Assembly (NCBI RefSeq): GCF_004000945.1
Contig: NZ_BIMF01000002.1
Span: 558,001-622,000 of the forward strand
Origin: Paenibacillus lautus NBRC 15380
GTDB taxonomy: Bacteria > Bacillota > Bacilli > Paenibacillales > Paenibacillaceae
Length of the DNA stretch: 64,000 nt
Direction of reading: 5' to 3'
Shown here: piece by piece, positions 1 to 7,838 of the stretch
Layout: every line of letters starts with the position of its first letter
How positions within the stretch are numbered: the first letter of the stretch is position 1
Position numbers and translations under genes: made by a program
Notes under the pieces: model-generated
Database searches by the model: none
Told to the model about the DNA's origin: nothing
The model's input: the letters and a program-made list of their open reading frames with translations, nothing else

Positions 1-277
1 TGGGATCGAGATCTTCGAATTCTTCACCTATGTGCATGAAGGAGTAACGCTCTCAACGAGCGCCTTCTCCTCCAGCTTGTTCACATTGCTTGGCACGCAC
101 GGAGCTCACGTTACCTTCGGTCTCCTGTGGGGAACTGCCATTCTGATTCAACTTAAAAAGCATGGACTGGATCATTCCACAGCCAACAAGTCCTTTATCT
201 TCTCGCTTTACTGGCATTTCCTGGACGTTGTGTGGATCTTCATCTTCAGCTTTGTATACTTGAAAGGACTGATGTGA
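1..277 (+). CDS. qoxC: Cytochrome aa3 quinol oxidase subunit III, C-terminal part
   Basis: The frame is open from the left edge, so only the last 92 or so residues are present. They contain two clear membrane helices and the subunit III motifs THGAHVTFG and YWHFLDVVWIFIF, the latter being the standard C-terminal signature of haem-copper oxidase subunit III. The subunit stabilises the catalytic subunit I in the cytoplasmic membrane. It is followed after one base by the subunit IV gene, the usual order of qox/cyo operons. Subunits I and II must lie to the left of the window. A quinol rather than cytochrome c oxidase is inferred from the neighbouring short subunit IV, not from a quinol-site residue. 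Confidence 0.93.
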   Translation, partial: GIEIFEFFTYVHEGVTLSTSAFSSSLFTLLGTHGAHVTFGLLWGTAILIQLKKHGLDHSTANKSFIFSLYWHFLDVVWIFIFSFVYLKGLM

Positions 278-278
278 C

Positions 279-566
279 ATGATAAAACAGCTGTTTCCAA
301 TTAAGCATGTAGCGGGTTATATATCGTCTCTCGTCCTTTCAGCGGTTGCGCTAGTCGTTCTGCTGGATATGCCGGCAGCTTCGAAATTGGCCGTTCTGCT
401 GGTTACCGCGATCCTGCAGGCAGCCGTTCAGCTCATGCTGTTCATGCACGTTGGGGAAAGTGATGACAAAAAGTCCGTTTACATCAACATTGCCTTCGCT
501 TTGTTTGTCGGCCTTGTCACGATCTTCGGAACGCTGTTCATCTTCGTATGGGGCTGGTACGCTTAA
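279..566 (+). CDS. qoxD: Cytochrome aa3 quinol oxidase subunit IV
   Basis: This 95-residue protein has three predicted membrane segments (about residues 12-30, 37-56 and 68-92) and the family motif QAAVQLMLFMHVGE, typical of prokaryotic subunit IV (COX4_pro, CyoD/QoxD). Subunit IV helps assemble the binuclear centre of the terminal oxidase. The gene starts one base after subunit III stops, so translation is probably coupled. A rho-independent terminator follows about 70 bases downstream, making this the last gene of the oxidase operon. It is somewhat shorter than B. subtilis QoxD and close in size to CyoD. Confidence 0.92.
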   Translation: MIKQLFPIKHVAGYISSLVLSAVALVVLLDMPAASKLAVLLVTAILQAAVQLMLFMHVGESDDKKSVYINIAFALFVGLVTIFGTLFIFVWGWYA

Positions 567-636
567 GACCCGCGAATCTTTGTGAACTTGTAACGTAACG
601 ATGAACGTCCGCATCCCGATAATTTCATCCAATATC

Positions 637-684
637 AAAGAGGGTGTTCCAAAAGATCTTAGATCTGGCGGGAGCCCTCTTTTT
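637..684 (+). terminator. Terminator of the qox operon with AGATCT centre
   Basis: AAAGAGGG pairs with CCCTCTTTT; the middle of the hairpin is AGATCT-T-AGATCT (654-666), and a T run follows. It closes the oxidase operon. The centre is shared with the perfect palindrome at 23564-23608. Confidence 0.75.
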
Positions 685-747
685 CTGTTATGCGACGCTA
701 CGTGTACGAATCGTTCCTCCCAGTCATCCTTCAGACAAACAAAAAGA

Positions 748-807
748 AAACCGTTTCTCCGTAGAATGGAAGTGCGACCCACCATTTAAAAAGGAACGGT
801 TTTTTTG
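748..807. terminator. Hairpin with T runs on both strands
   Basis: AAACCGTTTC at 748-758 pairs, with one G-T wobble, with GGAACGGTTT at 793-802. A T run follows on each strand. It can terminate the leftward cell-wall-binding gene and back up the qox terminator. Confidence 0.6.
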
Positions 808-853
808 TATATTCAATATCCAGCTTCATCTGCCCATACAATATGAGGATCAT

Positions 854-2032
854 TTAGTCATGACCAGACTCCATATCCAAAATTTCATCAATCTCACTCT
901 GGAGCTTCGTGGTCAAGGTCTGTTCGTCTCCAATGATCCAGGCATGATTATAAGGAGCTTCCAGCGGGGACGTGCCGCTCTCACGCCGTATCGATTCAAC
1001 ATACTTTGTAATGGAACGTGGCACCCCGTCGCGCTCCGTAAACAATAAAGGTGCACGCTTACCCATATGGGACAAAGGGGCAGCTGCAATGGACAATACG
1101 GGCGAATCTGGTGTCGAGAATGAGAGGCTGTATCCCGGCGATTGAACGCCCCAACCAAAGCCTGTTGCGGGATCATTGAACTGTGCAAAATGAATGGCAT
1201 TCTCGAATGGGTCATCCCCGGATATTCGCGTTACCTTCCCATATTGCCGCAGCTCGTCCTCTACGGCCCGGGATACCACCTTTTCCGGGCCGATAATATA
1301 AATATTCGCTTTTCCTTTTCGCTTAAGAAGCGCCTGTGCCGTCTCTTCAGGCACATTCCTCTCGCGGACATACAGCATCGTTTCCGGCATATGCGCAATC
1401 CAGCTCACCGCAGGGAGCGTATAGTCCGGACGCTCCATCGATCCGACAATAACCGAGGTGGGTACAGATCCGGATACCTTAGCGGCGTATTCATCGATAG
1501 CGGCTGCAGCTTCTTCAGGTTCCCCGGCAGCAATGTGATCGGTCTTATATTCAAGTCCGTTCAGCTCCTTCATCACCCTGTCCGAGATCGGGCCGACGGT
1601 GATAATCTCAATGCCCTTGTTATGCTCCGATCCCCTTGGCTTCAACCGTCTAAGCTCTTCCAGCGTCTCCTTGGGAATCCCCTCTTCTTCCACAAACAGC
1701 AGAGGTCCCTCGCTAAGCTGCGTCAGATCGACGCTCACAGCCGCTATGGACCATTGAGCCGAATCCACCAGAATCACCGTCTGCGGACGACTATGCTCAT
1801 TCGTGGACTGCCACAGCGTCTTGGAGGTCAGCACGGCCGCACTTACAGGATCGGATGTATTCAATCGGATGGTGTTCTTCGTAGCAGACCAAGGTACAGG
1901 AACATCCTTCAGCAGCTCTTTGCTGTGAACAGCCGAGGGAATGGAGGGCTCGGAATGACTTTGAGTCTGACTCCATGCGAGAATGCCTGCCGTTAACAGG
2001 GCAAGAGCCCAGCCGGCGATCATTTTTTTCAC
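854..2032 (-). CDS. Exported protein with cell-wall-binding (CWB2-like) repeats
   Basis: A 392-residue protein with an N-terminal hydrophobic signal/anchor (MKKMIAGWALALLTAG). Three repeats follow, each with a hydrophobic strand, an 'IPKETLEELRRLKP'-like helix, an 'I..VGP....V' strand and a 'RISGDDPFENA'-like turn. This is the pattern of cell wall-binding repeat 2 (PF04122). Such repeats anchor proteins to wall polymers; no separate enzymatic domain is visible. A longer frame begins upstream at 2053, but AGGAGG (2041-2046) lies inside it, eight bases before the GTG at 2032, which is therefore taken as the start. It appears monocistronic. The function beyond wall association is unknown. Confidence 0.72.
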   Translation of the reverse strand: MKKMIAGWALALLTAGILAWSQTQSHSEPSIPSAVHSKELLKDVPVPWSATKNTIRLNTSDPVSAAVLTSKTLWQSTNEHSRPQTVILVDSAQWSIAAVSVDLTQLSEGPLLFVEEEGIPKETLEELRRLKPRGSEHNKGIEIITVGPISDRVMKELNGLEYKTDHIAAGEPEEAAAAIDEYAAKVSGSVPTSVIVGSMERPDYTLPAVSWIAHMPETMLYVRERNVPEETAQALLKRKGKANIYIIGPEKVVSRAVEDELRQYGKVTRISGDDPFENAIHFAQFNDPATGFGWGVQSPGYSLSFSTPDSPVLSIAAAPLSHMGKRAPLLFTERDGVPRSITKYVESIRRESGTSPLEAPYNHAWIIGDEQTLTTKLQSEIDEILDMESGHD

Positions 2033-2101
2033 CGTAAATTCCTCCTGTCTCACAATAAAGGTCTCTAGGATAGATCTCTTCCACCCTTGATGCTGTTACA
2101 T

Positions 2102-3352
2102 CTACAGATCTTCCATTAACTTCTCCTCATCCATATCCAGTGGCAGACCCAGGCGGTCATTGGATCGGTTTCGCATCCATTGTTCCTTCAGCATCTTCAC
2201 AAACACGTCATCCCTGGACAGCCAGACACCATACTGCCGCTTCATGTGCCGCTCTGCCTCCTCGAACGATCCGAACCGGAATGGGAGGGGTTCTCCGTTC
2301 CACTCGACAATCCATTCTCCGGCGTTGGCATAAACAAACAGCAGATCCTCGCCCCAGCTTTCGTAAAGAACGCCGGACTCCGCCCCCTTAATGTTGAATT
2401 GATTCCGTGAAGCATCGAACCGGATCGGTTCCAGCTCGAACGGATCAGCAGCAAATAACTGATACACTTCCTCCGTAATCGTGCACCCCGCTGCTTTGGG
2501 ATGGCCGCCTCCTCCGTACCTCATTGCCACTTCGGATACATCCACGTGATCATGAATCGTGCGAAGGCTCATTTTCCTTCCCCCCATGTTCAAGATGGCA
2601 ATGTAATCAAGGTGGGGATACGTCGTTCCCAGCTCGCTGGCAAGTTCAGAATGATAGGATTCGGCATAAACGATGCCTACGCAATGCTCCCCCACGAAGG
2701 TCTGAATGAGTTCTCGCTGCTTGCGGCGGATGTAACGATCGATTTTATTCTCTTCCATGTCCAATATTTTTTCTTCAAACTCATCAAAGAAGAAGCCCCC
2801 TTGCTCCCGCAGACGCTGCGTCATCTTGCTCTCAAATTCGTCAAGTGACAACATAAAGAACAAATCATTCAGTCGTTTAGCCTCAATCTTCTGGTTCTCT
2901 TCCCATTCCCACGTATCATAGAGGCGGACCAGTTCTACGAATTCGTCCAGCGCTTCGCTTCTGCCCAGATGTCCATGCTCAATTAAATATTCATAAAATA
3001 GTGAGGTTGCCGATGCCAATCGGCCGTCCCGATGCGTGATGTCCACTTGCCCCCAGCTATATTCATTCAAGTGAAGAGCCGTTTTGTGGTGATCGATCAG
3101 CTGCACCTGACCTCCCTCTTCGACAAACACGTTCAGTTCCTTCTCCATATCCGGAGCGACCGACAAATCCGTAATAAACAACACATCATACGGATTTTCC
3201 TGCACGGAAGTCCGGTTCAAATACCTTGCAACTTGTTGATTCAAACCGTGAATGGAGTTGTAACGGACATCAATTCCTTCACCGAAAGCGCATTTGGCGA
3301 TAATGCCGCAACCGACACCATCCAGATCATTATGGCTATATAGATGATACAT
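2102..3352 (-). CDS. nrnB: DHH/DHHA1 phosphoesterase, NrnB-type oligoribonuclease
   Basis: Residues 7-12 HNDLDG, 87-90 DHHK and 280-289 GGGGHPKAAG are the metal-binding and DHHA1 motifs of DHH phosphoesterases. The N-terminus (MYHLYSHNDLDGVGC) and the approximately 416-residue length resemble B. subtilis NrnB (YngD), a cytoplasmic enzyme that degrades short oligoribonucleotides. The start at 3352 is chosen because GGAGG stands eight bases upstream; a frame beginning 15 codons earlier has no such site. The roughly 120 residues after the DHHA1 motif form a C-terminal extension I do not recognise. Assignment to NrnB rather than another DHH subgroup rests on overall similarity recalled, not on a search. 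Confidence 0.78.
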   Translation of the reverse strand: MYHLYSHNDLDGVGCGIIAKCAFGEGIDVRYNSIHGLNQQVARYLNRTSVQENPYDVLFITDLSVAPDMEKELNVFVEEGGQVQLIDHHKTALHLNEYSWGQVDITHRDGRLASATSLFYEYLIEHGHLGRSEALDEFVELVRLYDTWEWEENQKIEAKRLNDLFFMLSLDEFESKMTQRLREQGGFFFDEFEEKILDMEENKIDRYIRRKQRELIQTFVGEHCVGIVYAESYHSELASELGTTYPHLDYIAILNMGGRKMSLRTIHDHVDVSEVAMRYGGGGHPKAAGCTITEEVYQLFAADPFELEPIRFDASRNQFNIKGAESGVLYESWGEDLLFVYANAGEWIVEWNGEPLPFRFGSFEEAERHMKRQYGVWLSRDDVFVKMLKEQWMRNRSNDRLGLPLDMDEEKLMEDL

Positions 3353-3482
3353 AGGTGACTTCCTCCAAACAGTAGGTGGAATGATTAGCTGATCCATTCT
3401 TTCATCCCTTTACGGTTCCCTAAAATCTGTCGTTTTAACCCTTTTAACCCTTGTTAGCCCCACCCGATGTTACAATGGAACA

Positions 3483-3516
3483 AAAAAAGAAGCGGCTTTA
3501 GCAGCCGCTTCTTTTT
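3483..3516 (-). terminator. Terminator of the haem monooxygenase gene
   Basis: AAGAAGCGGCT pairs with AGCCGCTTCTT around a five-base loop, with a T run on the minus strand. Confidence 0.85.
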
Positions 3517-3529
3517 GGATAATAAAATA

Positions 3530-3868
3530 TTATGCCTGTTGAACAGGTCTCGGTCCTTTGGATGCCTTAACCTCATACATGCCGTGGCTGGAGCTGATCA
3601 CATGCTCCGGCTGCGGCTTGCCGCGGTTATCACGGTGTCCTTGAATATGTGCGGGACTGGTTTCCCAGCGTTTCCACGCTTCTTTGGATTCCCAGCGAAT
3701 CATGACGATGACTTCTTCCGTTTCGTCGGTACGCTTTGCATTCTTAACAAGGACACTCAGATCGATGAAACCTTCAATTTCTTCAATGGGTCCCGGCTTG
3801 CTGAAACGCTCAACAACCAGATTGGATGTGCCTGCTTTAACAATAATCGTTTTCGTCTCGATCAACAT
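3530..3868 (-). CDS. Haem-degrading monooxygenase (IsdG/HmoA family)
   Basis: A 112-residue ABM-fold protein. The sequence NLVVERFSKPGPIEEIEGF, the tryptophan in 'IRWESKEAWKRWE' and the H-rich 'SPAHIQGHR' match the IsdG/HmoA family, where an Asn/Trp/His set near the haem cleaves the porphyrin to release iron. The gene has its own promoter with a perfect Fur box (3925-3954) and its own terminator, consistent with iron-starvation expression. The start is ambiguous: ATG at 3868, or TTG two codons earlier (3874), which is better spaced from the GGGAG ribosome binding site. Either changes only two residues. Chlorite-dismutase-like or other ABM functions are less likely given the Fur box. Confidence 0.85.
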   Translation of the reverse strand: MLIETKTIIVKAGTSNLVVERFSKPGPIEEIEGFIDLSVLVKNAKRTDETEEVIVMIRWESKEAWKRWETSPAHIQGHRDNRGKPQPEHVISSSHGMYEVKASKGPRPVQQA

Positions 3869-3924
3869 ATTCAACGAACACTCCCTTAGCTGAAAATAAC
3901 CGTACAAATGAACGATATTCTTTC

Positions 3925-3954
3925 ATTTTAAATGATAACGATTATCATTGTCAA
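3925..3954 (-). promoter_or_regulatory. Fur-controlled sigma-A promoter
   Basis: Minus-strand -35 TTGACA (3949-3954) and -10 TAAAAT (3925-3930) are separated by 18 bases. The spacer is almost entirely the inverted repeat TGATAACGATTATCA (3933-3947), a 7-1-7 Fur box. Fur bound here would block polymerase when iron is plentiful. Confidence 0.9.
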
Positions 3955-3979
3955 ATTCTATGCCTTCAACCGAAAACTA

Positions 3980-4015
3980 AAAAAAATCTGACCAGCAAAA
4001 GCCTGCTGACCAGAT
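3980..4015 (-). terminator. Terminator of the rhodanese-like gene
   Basis: ATCTGGTCAGCA pairs along its full length (two G-T wobbles) with TGCTGGTCAGAT, and eight T residues follow on the minus strand. Confidence 0.85.
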
Positions 4016-4020
4016 CATCA

Positions 4021-4485
4021 TTAATTCAGTGAAACATGCTGCATGGAATGGCAAGCCGTACAATCCTCCTGCAGATAAAAAAGCGAAGTAAATCCAGCCT
4101 TCTTCAGCTTGCGCGCAGCCAGAATTCCATCCGAGCGCTTGGGCGTTACTATGACCACGGAGTCATCGGGTTTCAACTCCTGCTCCCACACATACGGCAA
4201 TCTGCCGAGAGAGATGTTAATCGTTTCTTTCCGCGGACATGCCATGTATTCGGATACATCGCGTACATCGAGCATTTTCAAATTCGGACGTTCCTTCCGG
4301 GCCTGTCGAAGGTCACTGCACTTCATGAACCGCAAGCCAGTTATAGGCACATACCTTCGGTAATATAAACTGAATATAAATATAATCAGAGCGGCAGATG
4401 CAATCAGCACAAAGCATTCCCCCATCATTGTCATGTGCATCAGCTTGATGCTTGGTGGGAAGAGCATGAGACATCCAGCCCCCAT
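4021..4485 (-). CDS. Membrane-anchored rhodanese-like protein lacking the catalytic cysteine
   Basis: A hydrophobic segment (about residues 20-42, FVLIASAALIIFIFSLYY) is followed by a rhodanese fold: MLDVRDVSEY, ISLGRLP, VVIVTPKRSDGILAARKL, GFTSLFYL. In active rhodaneses the loop after the 'vvivY' strand carries the persulfide-forming cysteine; here it reads TPKRSDG, without Cys. The C-terminal tail instead has CTAC. The N-terminus is uncertain because several ATG codons lie in the first 21 positions and none has an ideal ribosome binding site; the first is used. A strong promoter with a CsoR/CstR-like palindrome over its start lies immediately upstream, suggesting control by copper or reactive sulfur. 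Its role may be binding or relaying sulfane sulfur rather than catalysis. Confidence 0.7.
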   Translation of the reverse strand: MGAGCLMLFPPSIKLMHMTMMGECFVLIASAALIIFIFSLYYRRYVPITGLRFMKCSDLRQARKERPNLKMLDVRDVSEYMACPRKETINISLGRLPYVWEQELKPDDSVVIVTPKRSDGILAARKLKKAGFTSLFYLQEDCTACHSMQHVSLN

Positions 4486-4488
4486 CCC

Positions 4489-4532
4489 TACCCCTACGGG
4501 TATATAGTATGTGCTTCATGCATAAATGTCAA
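4489..4532 (-). promoter_or_regulatory. Sigma-A promoter with CsoR-family-like operator
   Basis: Minus strand: TTGACA (4527-4532), 17-base spacer, TACTAT (4504-4509), then the inverted repeat TACCC-N4-GGGTA (4489-4502) over the predicted start of transcription. The GC-rich TACCC/GGGTA repeat resembles operators of CsoR-family repressors (CsoR for Cu(I), CstR for persulfides). No csoR-family gene is in the window. Confidence 0.6.
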
Positions 4533-4536
4533 TACA

Positions 4537-5535
4537 TCATGACAGAGCGCATTCCTCAATTTCAAACCCTAGGTCTTCAATCAATCCCCAGTCTGCGGTA
4601 TGGGCCTGGCCTTCTGTCGTTAAATAATCGCCGATGAAGATCGAGTTGGCTGCATATAATCCCAGCGGCTGCAAGGAGCGCAGATTCACTTCGCGTCCCC
4701 CCGCAATCCGAATCTCTTTCGTGGGGTTAACAAACCGCATCATGGCAAGAATCTTCAAACACATCATCGGCGTCAATTCCTTGCGTCCTTCAAGCGGAGT
4801 GCCCTCAATCGCATTCAGAAAATTGCAAGGAATCGAATCCGCTCCAAGCGATTTCAGAGCAAACGCAATCTCCACCCGTTCTTCCAGGCTCTCGCCCATT
4901 CCGAAGATGGCTCCGGAACAAGGGGACATTCCGGAAGAGCTTGCCTGCTTCACGGTATCTAGCCGGTCATCGTATGTATGCGTGGTCGTAATCTGCTCGT
5001 AGTTCTCTTTGGAAGTATTCAGATTATGGTTATATCGGTGCACGCCGGCATCGGCGAGCTTACGCGCATGATCCTCATTCAAAAAACCCAGACAACAGCA
5101 CACCTTCAGCTGAGTCGTTTGTGTAATCTCCTTCACCGCCGCGACTACATGATCAATCTCCCGATTGGTAGGACGACGACCGGAAGCAACGATGCAATAG
5201 GTTCCCGCCTTTCGGCGAACCGACTCACGCGCGCCTTCCAGAATTTTGTCTTTGGTCAGCCATGCGTATTTATCAATAGGCGCTTCCGACACGATGGATT
5301 GGGAGCAGTATCCGCAATCTTCAGGACACAGACCGGATTTGGCGTTTACAATCATGTTGAGCTTGACCTTATTCCCGTAATACTCGCGGCGGATGCGATA
5401 GGCAGCCTGCATAACAGTCAGCAATTCCTGATCCTCGCTGTTCAGAATCGCCAAAGCTTCAACCGGCGTAATATCATGCCCTTGCACAACATGATCAGCC
5501 AGCGTCGCCCAATCATACTGGATTTGAGTCGTCAT
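4537..5535 (-). CDS. bioB: Biotin synthase
   Basis: A radical-SAM enzyme that inserts sulfur into dethiobiotin to make biotin. Residues 70-77 CPEDCGYC hold the 4Fe-4S/SAM cysteines. Downstream motifs YNHNLNTSKENY, SGAIFGMGE and AGGREVNL are characteristic, the last including the Arg ligand of the 2Fe-2S cluster. The length of 332 residues is normal. ATG at 5535 follows a GGAGAGGG site; a frame starting 11 codons earlier is not needed. No other bio gene is adjacent, so this is a stand-alone bioB, and the BirA-like operator upstream indicates repression by biotin-loaded BirA. Confidence 0.96.
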   Translation of the reverse strand: MTTQIQYDWATLADHVVQGHDITPVEALAILNSEDQELLTVMQAAYRIRREYYGNKVKLNMIVNAKSGLCPEDCGYCSQSIVSEAPIDKYAWLTKDKILEGARESVRRKAGTYCIVASGRRPTNREIDHVVAAVKEITQTTQLKVCCCLGFLNEDHARKLADAGVHRYNHNLNTSKENYEQITTTHTYDDRLDTVKQASSSGMSPCSGAIFGMGESLEERVEIAFALKSLGADSIPCNFLNAIEGTPLEGRKELTPMMCLKILAMMRFVNPTKEIRIAGGREVNLRSLQPLGLYAANSIFIGDYLTTEGQAHTADWGLIEDLGFEIEECALS

Positions 5536-5561
5536 ATCTTCATTCACCCTCTCCGTTTTTA

Positions 5562-5596
5562 TTGTCAACCATTGTTATTAATAATCAGGTTAACAA
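5562..5596 (-). promoter_or_regulatory. BirA (biotin repressor) operator upstream of bioB
   Basis: TTGTCAACC (5562-5570) and GGTTAACAA (5588-5596) form an inverted repeat 17 bases apart, very close to the TTGTAAACC-N16-GGTTTACAA type of biotin operator. It lies 27 bases upstream of the bioB start. Confidence 0.8.
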
Positions 5597-5657
5597 TATG
5601 GGTAATAATAGCATAGATGACGAAACAGAGGCAATCCTCAATCGCAGCTTTTACAAG

Positions 5658-5708
5658 AAAAAAAGGACTGCTTCATCCATGCCTGCGTCAGGCTTGATGA
5701 AACAATCC
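5658..5708 (-). terminator. Terminator of the LTA-synthase-like gene
   Basis: A long imperfect stem (GGATTGTTTCATC with GATGAAGCAGTCC, inner GCCTG/CAGGC) followed on the minus strand by TTTTTTT. Confidence 0.8.
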
Positions 5709-5735
5709 TCTTCCTCGTTAACTACTCATTTGACT

Positions 5736-7661
5736 TTACGGCGCCCGTTTGGGCAGCATTTTCACGTATTCATCGGACATTTTCATCAGCTGCAAAATAT
5801 AGTCATAATCGCTGCGGTACTTCTCGATATCCGTTACGGGCTCGAGCGTCTTTAGGGACACCGCCGTTCCGTCCTCAAACCCGTCCCCTGGCACAAACAG
5901 AATGTCGTTGTTAAAGAATGAACCCGTCGGCAAATAATATCTCATCCCGATTACATTGCGGTCCACATTCAGCAGGTCATGCCCAAATGCGTTAAAGCCT
6001 TCATCGTCAAGCGATACACCTAAAAGGTTTGCGACCGTTGGCAGAATATCGACCTGGCCCCCTACCTGTTCGATAACCTTTCCTTCCTTCATGCCGGGTA
6101 CATGAATGACAAGCGGGATGTTAAATCGGCTGACCCGCTCATGGTAAGGAATACCTAGCGTTGACGAGATCATATCGGCGTCGGCTTCTGCCGGATTGAT
6201 GCCGAAGTGATCTCCGTACACAACCAGTACGGTATCATCCCACAACCCGTTCTGCTTCAGACGGTCAACCAGTGTTCCGAGTGCATAATCAGAATAATTC
6301 ACCGACTTCAGGTAATTCCCCAGATGGGTCCCTTCAAGCTCAGCCGGCAGGGTGATCTTCGCAAATTCATCCTTCACATGGTATGGAGAATGGTTGGATA
6401 CCGTGATGTAATGGGCATAGGTAGGCTTGTTCTGCTGATGATTCTCCAGCAGCTTCTCCACGCCGACACGGAACAGCTCTTCATCGGAAGGTCCGAATTC
6501 ATTGAAGTTATCATTCGTAAAATATGGCTTGTCGTAATAATGTTGAAAATCAAGGGCCGGGTACATCTTGCTTCGATCCCAGAACTTCACATCATTCACG
6601 TGAAATGTCGTCGTCACATAACCGTGCTTGTTCAATAGCCGCGGCAGTCCCGGCAGCTCTTTATGTCCGAACCCGGTGGACATCGCCACCGTTCCGGTCG
6701 GATAAATCGAAGTATTGACCGCAAACTCGGCATCAGACGTGTTGCCTTGTCCAATCTGTTGGAAGACATGCGGGAAATACAGGCCGCCATCCGCAAGCTG
6801 GTTCATCACCGGTGTCAGCTCCTGGCCATTCAGGGATTGACCAACCGGAAAATTCTGCAGCGATTCCATCTGAACGATGATCAGATTTTTGCCTTTGGCA
6901 GCGCCGAAGTAGTCCGGCTTGTCCTTTGCTTCCTTAACGTAAGGATAGGTCGCCAGCAGCTGCTGGGACCGCAGAATCGTGTCTTGCAGACTCCCTTCGG
7001 CCAGCGCACGATTCTCCTGCGAAATCCGGATCACGGCGGAAACCTGATAATTCATGAATCCCATTTGCTCCGCTCGCACGATTTCATTCTCGATTCCCCA
7101 TTCTTTGCGCATGATGAGTCCGGACAGAACACCCGCAATGACCAGCACAACCGTCATGGATATACGCCATTTCATTCCAGGCCTGCGCGAATAGGATGCG
7201 GAATAACTGGAACGGACTCCGCCGAAATGCAATCCTCTTTGGGAGCGCGAACGAATTTTTTGAATTGCCCATATGACCAGTAGGACAAACACGTCCAGGA
7301 AGAAGAGAAAGTGCTCCGGCTCTAACAAAGCCGTAATGCTGGCTCTCACCTGGTTTACTTGACCGATACCCGCAAGCGCGGTATACGTCGGTATGGACCC
7401 AAAATGAACGTTATAAACAGCGGACGCAAACATGATGAAAGATAATACGACATTTAGGACCACATAGACCATCTTTTTCCCTCTTACTGGCAGGATCAGC
7501 TCCAGAAAGCTAATCAGGGCCAACAGAGATAGCGCGTCGGTAAGCACCTTACCCCATGCGACCCCATTAAACAGAAACACTCTTAGAAGGATCAACTTCA
7601 ATAAGAGCGTCAAAAAAACGAGTATGCATAATTTCAACCTTTGTTCAAGGTAGCGTTCCAT
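5736..7661 (-). CDS. LTA synthase family protein (membrane phosphoglycerol/phosphoethanolamine transferase-like)
   Basis: A 641-residue protein with five N-terminal membrane helices (within residues 10-185) and an extracellular sulfatase-like domain (about 255-620). E266 (IIVQMESLQNF) and T308 (GQGNTSDAEF) match the Mn ligand and nucleophile of S. aureus LtaS (E255, T300); later motifs FHVNDVKFWDR, SNHSPYHV and VVYGDHFGI complete the metal site. LtaS-type enzymes polymerise glycerol phosphate from phosphatidylglycerol onto a lipid anchor or prime that chain. Which paralogue class (LtaS, YfnI, YqgS, YvgJ) it is cannot be told by eye. An extended -10 (TGTTATAAT, 7709-7716 on the minus strand) lies about 45 bases upstream. 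It appears monocistronic. Confidence 0.9.
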   Translation of the reverse strand: MERYLEQRLKLCILVFLTLLLKLILLRVFLFNGVAWGKVLTDALSLLALISFLELILPVRGKKMVYVVLNVVLSFIMFASAVYNVHFGSIPTYTALAGIGQVNQVRASITALLEPEHFLFFLDVFVLLVIWAIQKIRSRSQRGLHFGGVRSSYSASYSRRPGMKWRISMTVVLVIAGVLSGLIMRKEWGIENEIVRAEQMGFMNYQVSAVIRISQENRALAEGSLQDTILRSQQLLATYPYVKEAKDKPDYFGAAKGKNLIIVQMESLQNFPVGQSLNGQELTPVMNQLADGGLYFPHVFQQIGQGNTSDAEFAVNTSIYPTGTVAMSTGFGHKELPGLPRLLNKHGYVTTTFHVNDVKFWDRSKMYPALDFQHYYDKPYFTNDNFNEFGPSDEELFRVGVEKLLENHQQNKPTYAHYITVSNHSPYHVKDEFAKITLPAELEGTHLGNYLKSVNYSDYALGTLVDRLKQNGLWDDTVLVVYGDHFGINPAEADADMISSTLGIPYHERVSRFNIPLVIHVPGMKEGKVIEQVGGQVDILPTVANLLGVSLDDEGFNAFGHDLLNVDRNVIGMRYYLPTGSFFNNDILFVPGDGFEDGTAVSLKTLEPVTDIEKYRSDYDYILQLMKMSDEYVKMLPKRAP

Positions 7662-7838
7662 TTTCCATTCCCTCTTCTGTGTAAAAATAATGTTAAATTG
7701 CAGCTTCCATTATAACAGGAATGTAAACGTCAATCTAATCTGCCCATTCCTTCGTCCCCCCTGTCAATTGTCCAATGCATGATCCTTCCGTATCACGTAG
7801 GATAAAGCATCCCAATCAAAAGGCTGGAGGGTTAAGAC

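Noticed and set aside
1142..1996. 284-codon plus-strand frame
   Set aside because: It is antisense to the cell-wall-binding gene, has no ribosome site and gives a composition rich in Arg/His/Cys without a domain.
4978..5616. 212-codon plus-strand frame
   Set aside because: Antisense to bioB and over its operator; no family similarity and no start signal.
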